Source of the DNA: Eretmocerus hayati
Lineage: Eukaryota > Arthropoda > Insecta > Hymenoptera > Aphelinidae
NCBI GenBank assembly: GCA_029851415.1
Contig: CM056743.1
Span: 14,562,727-14,626,726 of the forward strand
Length of the DNA stretch: 64,000 nt
Direction of reading: 5' to 3'
Translations under genes and position numbers: made by a program
Notes under the pieces: model-generated
What the model was told of the DNA's origin: nothing
What the model saw: only the letters and a program-made list of their open reading frames with translations
Database searches by the model: none
Part shown: piece after piece, positions 49,531 through 60,802 of the stretch
How the letters are laid out: each line of letters begins with the position of its first letter
How positions within the stretch are numbered: position 1 is the first letter of the stretch

Positions 49531-49947
49531 AAAATAATTAAAAAAAAAACATTTTAAAAATTCGCTTTTATGTGAACCGTTAAGTATAATAGCATGTCAA
49601 AATTTGAAGAGAATGAAAACTGTTATCTACGTTTCTGTCATAAACAAAGAGTAAATCAGTTGACGTCCAGCTTTACGAATTCCATGATTTCAAGATATCA
49701 AAATGGTAAGAGCGTGGGTTGTTAACTTTGACACATCAAGAGTAGTTTTCACCAATCAACCCACGCTTTTACCATTTTGATATCTTGAAATCATGGAATT
49801 CGTAAAGCTGGACGTCAACTGATTTACTCTTTGTTTATGACAGAAACGTAGATAACAGTTTTCATTTTCTTCAAATTTTGACATGCTATTATACTTAACG
49901 GTTCACATAAAAGCGAATTTTTAAAATGTTTTTTTTTTAATTATTTT
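49531..49947. repeat. Near-perfect 417-bp palindrome
   Basis: Left arm 49531-49721 and right arm 49757-49947 are 191 bp each with about two mismatches (99%), around a 35-bp spacer. The arms begin AAAATAATTA and end near AGCGTGGGTTG. No coding capacity and no clear target duplication. It could be a foldback insertion or a recent inverted duplication. A transcript across it would form a long double-stranded hairpin. Confidence 0.9.
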
Positions 49948-50714
49948 TTTGAATTTGCAGAAAAATTTTCCGCACCTGGTTGCACGTCGGACGTCGTTAT
50001 ACGTTCTTTGGTTGATTCAATATTAATAATAAGCTAATGTGACCGCAAGATTGTGCCCTTGTTGTTTTTCAAACTGTAGAGATCACTCTCGAGTCGCATT
50101 TCAACTATCGGCAATGATTGGGCTACTCGGTATACCAAAGACATCCGTTTGTCTCACTCAAGGTTGTTAAACTCGAAAACGTATCCTAATCAAAAGCTAC
50201 GGATGGTGATGGGTATAGATTATATTGCTTTAAAGATGCCAGTTGATTAACTCTTGATCATTTCGGGGTCGTTATAGGCGCAAGATCCCAGTGGATGTTG
50301 GAGATTTGGCGTGAGACGTTCATATAGATACTATCGTCGTGGAAGTCATTGAAAACCCGTAACGTTCATCCAGGTATCATGAAATCCCATCCATAATCTA
50401 GGTAATCTTGTGTATATTTTTGCAGCAGTGGTATTTTTTTCGCCTGAACTTTAGTTAAGTTTTTCAGTTCAGTAGAATTATTCCAAAAATTTGTCGATCG
50501 ATCTTAACCGTAGTGTTTTTACTTCATTATAATCGGAGTTTCCGCATTCGCGCACGCTTACTACGCCTGAGAGTTTCTGGAGCGAACTTGAACATTCTTA
50601 TTCTAAAATATTCAATATGATTGACTTTATTTCAAGTATACCCTGCTCCGATGGCTTATAACTTTCGTTCTCCTCCGCAGTCACAGTCTCCGGTGCGTTG
50701 AATAAAGTGACCAG
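49948..50714 (+). promoter_or_regulatory. Upstream region of the transposase
   Basis: 767 bp between the palindrome and the transposase ATG. It must contain the 5' end of the transposase transcript if the gene is active. No specific promoter element was identified. Confidence 0.35.
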
Positions 50715-53114
50715 ATGCCTCCTGTGAAGAAAGTTTTCTGTAGTCAACGACAAAATCGTCGACGGATAGGAGTAGCTCTGTGTAATCTCAATTTCATCGA
50801 TGCAAGAAAGTCTCAGAATAATGCCAGGTTCCGTGGTCAGCAGATCACACGAGGCGTCGCATCAGATCAAGAAATTAGTCAATCCCACTCTGAAGACAAT
50901 GAAAACTATGTGCCACCTTACATGCTCAACCGATTCTTATACAATACTTTACCTGTTGATGTATCTCCGGGAGATGCAAGCGCGATCTTATTCAAAGATG
51001 AGAAGTTGGGTAGTCAGATGAGCGGCTGTTCCAGCAAAGGTGCTGAAGTTGAATTATTTCCCAACAGAGATGACATAATAATTCATGGTTTTGACCAGAG
51101 CTGTTCCCGGGTTGACAAACGCGAGAGTTTGAATGTAATCAGCGATGATTTCCAAAGTTCAACCGTTGATAGACTCTCTCATAAATCTAAATCAACATCG
51201 TCCCCTGAATTAGAATATATTGGCGATCCAACTCACGAATCGGAAACTTCTTGTAAGGCGTCTGAGTCGAGTATCACCTATAATGAGTCAAATCCTTGTC
51301 TTGCATCACGAGCTTCATCAAGTTATAATTCAAGTCAAAATCATGGAGCATTGCGTACCTACACTTTTCAGGTTGACCAGGAAGATTTTCTCGATGATTT
51401 CAAACAATTGACCAGAGATTTTAATATGAGTAATGATTGCGTGACGGCAACTTTGAAATTGATAAACCCTGCCTATCCATTCCTTCCACTTGATTATCGA
51501 ACTTTATTCAGAACACCCAAAAACGTGGATATCATAGTGCTCAAAAATGGTGCAATGCATTACTTTGGAATAGAATTCTGCATTCGCCAGCAATACGCTG
51601 ACGTTGATATCCTTGATGATTTCGAAATAGATATAAACATTGATGGTTTACCAATTTTTAAGAGCAGTGGTGAAAATTTTTGGCCAATTTTAGGATATGC
51701 TCGAAAATATAAACACAAGTCTCCATTTGTGATCGCCATTTTCAGCGGGACTGGTAAACCTGACCCAGTAGATTCATATTTAGAGAAATTCATCGATGAA
51801 GTTGATCATCTGGAGGAGGAAGGAATGGAATTGAATGGCAAAAAATTCAAAGTCAAGATACGATGTTTCTGCTGTGATGCGCCAGCACGTGCATGGTTGA
51901 AAAATATAAAAGGTCATACTGCCATTTATGCATGCGAAAGATGTTGTATCGCAGGTTTTTTAAAGAATCGTCACATGTGTTATCCCACTGATACAAATCC
52001 AGAGCCGCGAGAAGACAGTGACTTTCGAGTTTTTCCTCAGCGGCGTCATTCGCCCCATGATAATCATATTAAAAATAAATCAGCTCTCCTCCGATCACGC
52101 AAACTTCGCCTCAAAAGTCAATTCGTACTGGATCCGATGCACAAATTCTATTTGGGAATCACTAAGAGACTGTTCATGAAACGTTTAGTATGTGGAAAAC
52201 GTAACCATAGACTCTCTAACAAACATCTAAGATTCGTAAACGACAAGATAAAAGAGTTTAGGGCGTATGTTCCATTTGAATTCCAAAGAAAGGGTCGGTC
52301 TTTAGTAGAAATCAAGAGACTCAAAGCAACAGAGTTCAGGCTGTTGATTAAGTATGAGGCACCTGTTCTATTGCGCGACGTTCTTGCCAAAGAAAAATAC
52401 GAGCATCTTCTACTTCTACATTGTGCTTTGTGGATCTTGTCTGACGAAGAACTCATCACCAAATATGAAGATAAAGCTCAGCGTTTTCTCGAAAAATTTG
52501 TCAAAAAGAGTGCTCGTCTCTATGGTCCCGAGTTTGTCTCCTATAATGTACATTCGTGCGTACATACAGTGGAGGATGTGAAAAAGTATGGCCCTATCGA
52601 CAATTATTCTTGTTTCGTTTTTGAGAACGAATTACAAATTTTGAAACGATTGATACATTCTCCAACAAATCCTCTCAGACAAATTGTGAATAGAATCTAT
52701 GAAAATTTTGAAATTAGATCCCGAAAGAAAGCAGACATGGAGATTCACCCTATTGGTATAACTTATCACAACAAAACTAGCAAAGATCGTTATGAATGTA
52801 AAAGCATTCGACAAAAAAATTTGAAACTGTCGACGAAAGCACCAGACAATATTGTTTATGCCAAGAACAAAGTAATCAGAGTTGATAAAATTATTTTCCA
52901 TGAGAATAAGTATATGTGCGTTGGGACTCCATTCAGATACTTAAGAGATTTTTATAAAAAACCAATAAGATCTTCAAAGCTTGGAATTTACTATGCCACA
53001 AGCGAGAGCCCAGCTCAGATGTTCAGTTTGGAAGAGATAGATTGTAAGTGTATGGCGTTGCCATTTAGTGATGGCTTTGTTGTATATCCATTGACCCACT
53101 GTTTGAATGGATGA
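50715..53114 (+). CDS. CMC/EnSpm-type transposase (Transposase_21/TNP2-like), intact
   Basis: 799 codons in one exon, no internal stop. Residues 1-230 are polar and Ser-rich, with a basic N-terminus (QRQNRRRIG) and Cys/Ser-rich spacers. The catalytic part starts near 240. DINIDGLPIF gives D310, followed by KSSGENFWPILGY and PFVIAIFSGTGKP, all typical of the family. CFCCDAPARAWLKNIKGH gives D388, followed by a CxxCC zinc-like site (C407, C410, C411). LDPMHKFYLGITKRL is the next conserved block (about 472-486), then NVHSCVHTVEDV (611-622) and FVFENELQILKRL (634-646), where E637 or E639 is the probable third acid. Assignment rests on motif recognition; domain edges are estimates. It would cut and join the element's TIRs. 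It is transcribed away from the DUF4806 gene and ends 349 bp before the right TIR. The ATG is the first in frame. Confidence 0.9.
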   Translation: MPPVKKVFCSQRQNRRRIGVALCNLNFIDARKSQNNARFRGQQITRGVASDQEISQSHSEDNENYVPPYMLNRFLYNTLPVDVSPGDASAILFKDEKLGSQMSGCSSKGAEVELFPNRDDIIIHGFDQSCSRVDKRESLNVISDDFQSSTVDRLSHKSKSTSSPELEYIGDPTHESETSCKASESSITYNESNPCLASRASSSYNSSQNHGALRTYTFQVDQEDFLDDFKQLTRDFNMSNDCVTATLKLINPAYPFLPLDYRTLFRTPKNVDIIVLKNGAMHYFGIEFCIRQQYADVDILDDFEIDINIDGLPIFKSSGENFWPILGYARKYKHKSPFVIAIFSGTGKPDPVDSYLEKFIDEVDHLEEEGMELNGKKFKVKIRCFCCDAPARAWLKNIKGHTAIYACERCCIAGFLKNRHMCYPTDTNPEPREDSDFRVFPQRRHSPHDNHIKNKSALLRSRKLRLKSQFVLDPMHKFYLGITKRLFMKRLVCGKRNHRLSNKHLRFVNDKIKEFRAYVPFEFQRKGRSLVEIKRLKATEFRLLIKYEAPVLLRDVLAKEKYEHLLLLHCALWILSDEELITKYEDKAQRFLEKFVKKSARLYGPEFVSYNVHSCVHTVEDVKKYGPIDNYSCFVFENELQILKRLIHSPTNPLRQIVNRIYENFEIRSRKKADMEIHPIGITYHNKTSKDRYECKSIRQKNLKLSTKAPDNIVYAKNKVIRVDKIIFHENKYMCVGTPFRYLRDFYKKPIRSSKLGIYYATSESPAQMFSLEEIDCKCMALPFSDGFVVYPLTHCLNG

Positions 53115-53140
53115 AAATGTTATGATAACTTGTTCAGCAG

Positions 53141-53146
53141 AATAAA
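53141..53146 (+). terminator. Polyadenylation signal, transposase
   Basis: AATAAA 27 bp after the TGA at 53112-53114. Confidence 0.6.
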
Positions 53147-53463
53147 TATAATTTTCAGTTAACTGAACTGCAAGGTGTATTCAATCTCATTCAATTTTAC
53201 CAAATGCTTCATTCCATCCATCTCTTATTCTGATAGCATAGAACCGGTCGTCTCAGCCAGTAAAATAGAAAGAAATTGAGGACATGGTTTGTGATAACCA
53301 AGGTCGAGTATTCACAGAAAAATATGAGCCATAATTTTTTCGTGATTATGGCTTAACCTACGGGCTTCTGAACCTATGATACGCACATTTTCTTCAATCG
53401 TTTAATCACATAGCCTTTCCACTGAAAAAAACGTATTTTGTACGTTTATCGGATGCATTTTCA

Positions 53464-53702
53464 AGACGTTTATAATACGTGTAGCATTAAACCTTTGGTT
53501 ATTCAAACTTCGAGAAATATACGTATTTTATGCGTATTTTAGACCTATTTCTCAAACGCATATTAGTCGGACATTTATCCGCAAAATATACGTCCAAGAA
53601 ATGCGTTATTTATACGGATTTCACACTCTTTTTTAAGACGTATATTAGATGAGGCTGTTATACGTCTGAAGACGTATATTATACCCATCAATGTTGCCTG
53701 GG
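53464..53702 (-). repeat. Right TIR of the 13.3-kb transposon
   Basis: Exact reverse complement of 40394-40632 over 239 bp in a base-by-base reading. It ends ...CCCATCAATGTTGCCTGGG. Beyond the TIR on the inner side (53424-53450) are further ACGTATTTTGTACG-like motifs that are not mirrored on the left. Confidence 0.9.
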
Positions 53703-53797
53703 ACCGTCCTTCAAAATCGACAAAAATATCTGACAAAGACGTTAAAGACTGATAATATCCTTCGAGATAAGTATTTCCTAGGAGGAAGTTGTTAATT

Positions 53798-54138
53798 CAC
53801 TAACAAGGAGAGGTCATGGTCTGTGGGTCGTGAATTCGGCTGAAACTCTGGAAATCGTCTCCTTTTGGCACCAAAAGATGATATCCAAAACCGCTAACTT
53901 GAATGCTAAAACGTTTCAGAGCTATGGTCAATCACATTAGCATTGTTAGTATACCTATATATATCAACTTTCAACATGGGCCTACATGGGCAACGCTAAT
54001 GTCATAGGCTGTAGCTCCAAAACGTTTCAGCATTCATGTAAGCGGTTTCGGATATCATCTTTTGGTGCCAAAATGAAACGATTCCGAGAGTTTCAACCGA
54101 ATCCACGACCCACAGACCATGACCTCTCCTTGTCAGTG
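53798..54138. mobile_element. CACTR-ended foldback of the ACAAGGAG family
   Basis: The left end CACTAACAAGGAGAGGTC and the complement of the right end CACTGACAAGGAGAGGTC differ at one base. The arms continue through CATGGTCTGTGGGTCGTG and then CTGAAACTCT. An inner pair has AAAACGTTTCAG on both sides of the loop with ACATGGGCCTACATGGGC. TT flanks both ends. It lies only 95 bp outside the right TIR of the big transposon. No coding capacity. Confidence 0.75.
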
Positions 54139-57100
54139 TTCTGACGGTAGGCACACGAAGAAGGTCATAAAGTCTCTCAAAGAAGTCAACTCATTCCCTG
54201 GTATTATGACTTTGTTAAATAGAACTCTACAAAACCGCACCCCCACTCAAGTACATCAAACGCTACAACAGTGGCCCTACAGTGGGCATGGCCGATCTTC
54301 AATTTTTCTTCCAGTTCTCGCTGGTGCATATTGAGAATTTCAAGGAGACCAGTTGAATCTTTGGAGATCGAAACAACGCATGATTACGGGTCATAAAGTC
54401 TTCACATATAATTGAACAAGAGGAGAACGAAATAAACGGAAATGTCATATGCATCTAGTTATACCGATCCTCTCAGATTTAGACAAGCTACTCAAGACCG
54501 AGGCATAAATATCTTGAATCAGCATAATCATTCAATTGAATTACTAATGCTTTTCACGAATCTGATTATGGCTACTTGTAAGCTCGTGGGAATTTATAAA
54601 ACCGGGTCAGTTGGAATGGAATCATCAGCAGTGTATGTCGTCTAGAAGTGAGCTGCCACTCGATCAAAACCATTATCTTTTCACTCATTCTTAGTCCTTG
54701 ATGAGATAAGAAACGTGTAATTTTCTTGGCGTAAAAGTAAGTGAGTGATGAGCACGGTGCTCATATTTTTCCCCTCAGAACGTTTACGTAAGTACGACGG
54801 ATTAATGGAATTATAATTGGAAATCAAGATGCACCAAGAACTTCATGGGGTGTATAAACTGGTGCTGCTTTTGTAATGAACTCTGAGGTATTAGATTCGC
54901 TATCTTTTTGGAACGAAGCCCTTTTTAACCATGGCTCTGTAAATTCTCATCTCAACGCGCCCTGGATGAAGATGTCATACGAACATTGTTGCGAAATTAC
55001 TCTAAACAGAAATGTTTGATTTTTGAACTTTGTTCGCAAAAGATAGTTGGAAGTAGATAATTTTGGATTATTGTTCTAACCTATGTTGCGATCAACTCTT
55101 CATGCGTCAGCTTATGAGTGTTGGGTGACGTTTATCGCGTGTTAAGATCTGTATGAGAATGAAATATTCTGATTTGAAACTTGATATCTGTGAGTTTTAT
55201 AATATCTTCAAATTAAACGTATCCTGTATCGTGAGTTCTATCGTGAGTTTGACATGCAGATAGATAGCGTGGTTTTCAGAATGGGAGTTATTTCATTCGT
55301 GGTTGATGGAATCAAAGGATGATGCCTTATTTACAAGATATAGATGTGGTTTCTTTCGTATACATTCGAGAATAGTCATGAGAAACTTGTGAATAGAGAA
55401 TGGTGTGAAACCTGGATATTTATGACATGCGTGATGTGTTCGTCTGGATCACGAACGTGATGTGGGACTTTTCATTATTGAAATCTGACTTTCTCACCTC
55501 ATATTTGCTCGGCATCGGAAAGATTTATTCTATAATTGCCCTTGGCTAATATTAATGTGTCTGAGAGAGCTAATAAATCAAGCTGAGAGGAGATTATATG
55601 TCTATTCCTGAATATGGAGGATCAATATTTAGTTCGCATACGTCCTGTGGTATTGGGTGTAAACCTCTGTGTTAATTTAAATGGGACTGCAGCGCCAATA
55701 TGGTGGCGCTAAGGATGTCTTCCGTCACAAAAACAATAGATAGTGTAATATATAAAATTATTCAGATTCTTAAGTAGATATTATACTTTTTTGATCTCAG
55801 TTGCAGATTCTTCCCCACGAAAAATAGATATTAGTGGCATACGAGTCGAAAGGATCACTCCCAAAGTTGAGCACACATCGTGCATGATTCTTGCCCACCA
55901 GATAGACCCCAAATGACTATTTTCTTGCAAGAGGCTGGAATTAAATAGGCTATGGTTCATATACGCTGATTGGAGGATAATCTACACGAAATAATGAGCC
56001 ATGTTCAGATGGGTGCTAATCCATCATACGATTGTCTGAATCATACAAATAATTCTATACAAGTATCAGGAATCTTGGTATTCCCAATAAATATTTTGAA
56101 CATTCATTGAGAATCAAAATATATTGCATCTACGTGTGCATCTTGGTTGGAGCATCCAACTATAGACTCAGTGAAAGTAAAAATGTTAGTTGTCGTTGAT
56201 ATGCTAGGCATGGAACTACGTTGAATGACTGCATTGGATAGAGTATTCGAAGATTTCCTTCCCACTTTTGTATCAAGTAAAATTCCCCAAAGTTGACATG
56301 TTTGGAACCTGGTTAGAGTTATTAGTGAGTCATCTGGCATGGGAATAGGAAAATTTCAGCTCCATATGCAAAATTTCGGAAATTTGAGAAAAATTTAGAA
56401 TAATTTCGAGACTACTCGACCATCTAACGCATCCAAGGTCGAATGATGACGAGCTTCCATCCTTGTTGTCCCCAAACACTACTTCTTCAGAAATCTGCTG
56501 TTACCTCGGAAAATAAGTCTGCAGACGTGGCCAATAAATAGCGGTGATCTCCAGAAGGCCCACAGGTGCTCAAAAATCTTATCCTCAGTTACCCGGGGCC
56601 GGGGCCTCAGTCTTGAAGGCTTCTGTATTGTTCTGTTGAAATTCCAACACAGTCTTAACTATTGGTCGAAGACACTACACATATCAACATAGGAAATGGG
56701 AAATTCGATTGGAAGGCAATGTGAAGTATCAAGCTCAAGGTAAAAAATATTTCCCTTTGAATGTAAAAATTGTCAAGTTCTTGCCAAAGACGCTAGATAC
56801 AATCCCCTTCAATAGGACATGCATCGAATCGGTAAAATCAGTGACAGCAAAAGAAACATCGCTAGAATCAGCATTCCGAATGAGTGGAGACTCGATTCCC
56901 GTGTTAGGACACGTTTTATGGTGATTTGACACATCCGATGTTATTGCACATTCCATTCTGAGGTGGTGGTTTCCATGGATGAACAAGTTTCTGTGCCTCC
57001 ATTCCACAATTTCGCATTCATTTCAATGAAAATTAGAGTCCATTGATTTGATTAGAATTGAAAGTCGAATTTTTAATGGAGAAAAACCATAGAAAGCTTA

Positions 57101-57861
57101 AAGCTGCTCAAAGTTTCGACATCAAACTTCGTAAAGGGGCGCGCCTAATAATAAAGAATCTGGGGTATTTACCGCTGACGGGGTAATCGCATTCTGTATA
57201 GTGTAACATATAAGTCTAAGTCAATGGACTCATGGGCTGTGAGAGGATAATGTTTTTGAAGGCTCCTTGTCGAATTGAGGGATATGTAAACAGATTCCGT
57301 CGAACATGTCACTACAACCAGTCATCACGAGATGAAGCTTCTTGCTTATCTGCAGCTTCATTTTACGCGGGAAATTTTCAAAATTTTCAAGATATTGTGA
57401 ATCTTTTGTGTTCCATAGCAAGTTTCAATGAAATCTAATTGATTCATTACTAGTATTCTCCATAATTCTGAGCAAAAATGAACTACAAGCAGTAGTTTCA
57501 TGTTGGGTTGTTCATAAGTATTGCACGTTTTGTCAATCTTGACGACTTTACACGGCATTTTTCGGCAGTTGTAACACGACATGGAATTCCAGTCTCTACT
57601 TATAAGTGACGAGCACTCAATTACAAGTTCTTCAATCTGGTCAGCCATAGCTGGACAAATCTTGCAGCTAAGAATCAGCTAAGAAGTTTGATACAAAATC
57701 ACAGCATGAATCGAGGCCGATATTGAAATATTCGGAAGTTCGGATGAGGATTGTATTGAGGAAAACGTAATGAGACGTACACGGCTCTAAACCTCAATTC
57801 TCCACTGTAGGAATCTTGTGAATTTCGTGTTTCACAGTCATCAATGGCTATGAGTGGACTA
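54139..57861. other. No gene recognised
   Basis: Short open frames on both strands (for example 56709-57007 and 57230-57648) lack domains, splice context or codon bias. No repeat was identified. Confidence 0.35.
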
Positions 57862-57865
57862 CTAA

Positions 57866-58712
57866 CCCTCGGTTGGCACACGTGGGTCTATTCGACCCAA
57901 GGCCTTTTTTATGAGATCGCCACGCTCGTAATTCGAAGTTTCCTGGGCTCTGGGTGAAATTTGTTGGTAGTCAAGATGTGCCACTTACCGACCGTGCATA
58001 TAGCAACAGGTCTGGCGCGCGCGTCTTCCCACCACAGCCAAGCGAAATTGACGCTGGGTCTAAAGTACCCAGGTGTGCCAGCTATGCGCGCTATTTTTCA
58101 TTGCATTTTATTGTTGCAATGATAAGTTATTGCAAAAAATTGAAAAAAAGACCTTTCCACTGAAAATATTCTAGAGGACGCAATATTCAATGGAATGAGC
58201 TGAAAATCTAACTGAGTTATCTCAAGATCAAGTAGATATGAGAAAAAAATATTCCAGTGGTCGATCTTTCAATGGAGGTCTTCATTCCGGCATATTGGGT
58301 GAGAATAAAAAATCTTAATTCATCGGTCAAAATATGTCAGAATAAATACCTTTTTCCCAAGATTCACTCTTGCGCTATTTTTTTTTTTCTTTTTTGAACT
58401 GACCTTATTTCGAGATGACTCAGTTAAATTTTCAGCTCATTTGGATGAAAAATGCGCCATCTACAATTTTTTTAGTGAAAAAGGTGTTTTTTTTTTTCAT
58501 TTTTCTGGACATTTGTATTTTTTGGAATTTTTTATCCGACCTTGGAGGATATCTGGATACATTGGCCGATTAAAAACATATCAAAAAAGCTGCAAAAAAA
58601 TTTTCAAGTCAAAAGATTCAATATAATAGCTACAGCATCAATTTTTCGGCGTGGGTCGAATCGGCCCAGGTTGGCCAGCTATGTTATTTGTCGGAGGTGT
58701 GCCAGCTAAGGG
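57866..58712. mobile_element. piggyBac-like non-autonomous element with CTAA flanks
   Basis: The left end CCCTCGGTTGGCACAC and the complement of the right end (CCCTTAGCTGGCACAC) differ at three positions. CTAA lies directly outside both ends (57862-57865, 58713-58716). The ends match the family at 12160-13164, whose flank is TTAA. Inside are GTGGGTC/GACCCA-type hairpin strings near both ends and near 58052-58072. No transposase. Confidence 0.7.
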
Positions 58713-58719
58713 CTAATAA

Positions 58720-60800
58720 AGGCTATAAATGGCTATAAGTGGTAGTATAATATAAGTGAAAATACGATTCATCTCTCACAAACTGAAGAAAATTTTGTAA
58801 GTAAACTCAAGCTCGTAAAATGATGGAATAATAAATATTTCTCCCAACAACATCTTCGTCATACCATCATCGACTTGAAAATATATGGGATTTGAAGAGA
58901 AACTTCCAAAGTCACAAGGAGTGGTATGTGGATGCCATATTCATACAGCTCTTCTAATCGTCTGGGTCAACCTTCTCATGATCTTTCCGGCCGCTCTTTT
59001 GCAGTCTTTCGAAGTTTGACCAACACGCTCTCTCCTCCAAACATTACGAGTCGCTGCTTTTAAATGTAGCATCGTGAGTAACAAGGAAGGAGTTTATCCA
59101 TTCCGATCTGTAATGAGTGAAATTTTGCCTATAGTATCAGAGTCAGTGTCATGTCTATAATCTGGCTATATCTGTTGTTTTGCATAGGGTATGAGTATAG
59201 ATAAGTGAATCAAATTGTCGGAAGATTTGATGATGGTTCAAAAAACACTACCATTGTTGTTCAAGAACTTCATCAACTCTAATGTAACATGTAGATGGCC
59301 CAGCTCTGAACTATTCGAAATGTCATAGGTCACAGGAATCTATACGCAGTAGTTCGTCACATCTTGTACAGACAGGGATTGGACATGGTTGTCGGGTTGC
59401 CTGCAAACAGGCATAAAATGGCTACCGTTTAGTAAAGATTTAGCATTGGTAGGGTTAGGGCTTTTGTATTACTCCAGTCATTGTTCACTCACGATCAGTC
59501 TGACACGAAACACTCATGTTTGAACCTGATGTACTCACTCTTGCGTTTGAAGGATGACCAATGATCGGGGAGCGTAAAAAATATAAAATTATCAATATAG
59601 CCCCATATACATTATCTGGGTGCACAAATCCAACTCATCTCGGATTTCGCTTAGTCCAACTCATGCGCTAGTAGTCAACCTTATTTCTCTCTCAATACCT
59701 TATTTTTCTACCTCATTGCGATGTAAAGGTTTGTATGTATATGGGAGGAGCCCAGAAAAATCTCTCGATGAGCGCGCAAAAAGCTCTCGCGATCTCGTAT
59801 GCTTCCAAGTGAAGCGAGAAAAGTCCGGCATGCTTCGCGCCATCCAAGTACATATTCTGTATTATTATGTATGGATAGAGAGGGAGGCATTATACTCGGA
59901 CAAGATTGAGATAAGAGACGCTCGACAGCTGGAGTGCATAGAGGTGTGTCTGAAACCGGCAGAGCTGTGGATTTAAGATGATTAAAGCCACCTGATATCG
60001 CAAAATTATTACGTACCCTGCTTTTGCTAGTGCATCTCTTGTGCAGCACTCTCTGACTATTACACCTTTTTTGTACCTTTTCTTCTACAGACCTGCAATG
60101 CCCTTCTTCTTGACTATCCTTCCAGATGCAACTTTCACGGTTAAGTATTAAGATAGAGTTCACTGAGAACTCTGCATGACACATCGTTACTTCTACGTTG
60201 GTAGTTGAATCTCTTGCCATTTTTTAATAGTGATTCTATGTAGAGAGGGCATGAAGAATGGTACTGCTTCGGGACAGTTTCTCACAATTTGTATTCAATT
60301 ATGAGGGCCATAATGCGAACGTTTCGCGAAACAGGGGCATGGAAGGAAACTTTAGGACACTGAAGAATCTACTCCTGGATCAACTTCTGATTTCTTTAGA
60401 GCCTAGAAATCGTGACCTACTTCTCAGTAAATTGCATGTATTTCGAATTTGGCTCAAAATCATGCAACACTGATTACGCCTTCCAAAAAATCTTGATTAA
60501 GGAATCCGTCAGAAGTGTCCTTGAGAAATTTCATTCGGCAATTTCAGGACTCATTCAGGCCACGTTCAGGATAATCAAGCAAGGCTGATAATCTCAAGAT
60601 AGTTTATTTTGCACCGAGTTCATGAGGTTGAATCTCAATTTTGAGCAATTTATTTTCAGCCCAAGCCGCAGTAGGCAATGAGTCTAAATAGTCGCTTTGT
60701 GACGGGGAACTTCATGAGCGAGGCGTGAGAGGTATTCTTGTAGTTTTGGAGGTACCCAAAAGTAAGAATACTGCGGAAAGCTTCTCTAGATTATGTGGAC
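58720..60800. other. No gene recognised
   Basis: A 170-codon open frame on - (60220-59708) has no recognisable motif. Nothing else was supported. Confidence 0.35.
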
Positions 60801-60802
60801 TA

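Larger units (their letters stand above)
40394..53702. mobile_element. 13.3-kb CMC/EnSpm-like DNA transposon carrying a DUF4806 gene
   Basis: The 239-bp inverted repeats at 40394-40632 and 53464-53702 read the same base for base. Outside lie AC (40392-40393) and AC (53703-53704), a possible 2-bp target duplication. Between them are an intact transposase ORF on + (50715-53114) and an intact eight-exon DUF4806-like gene on -. The genes are divergently transcribed, each ending 0.3-0.7 kb from a TIR. A 1.2-kb element and a 0.4-kb palindrome sit in the central 6 kb. The transposase type argues for CACTA/EnSpm relatives, but the CCCAGG end is not the usual CACTA/G. Identical TIRs and two open genes suggest a recently mobile, possibly autonomous copy; that is inference. 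Confidence 0.85.

Noticed and set aside
59708..60220. 170-codon open frame on -
   Set aside because: Length alone is not evidence here; no domain, no family resemblance and a competing long frame on the other strand.
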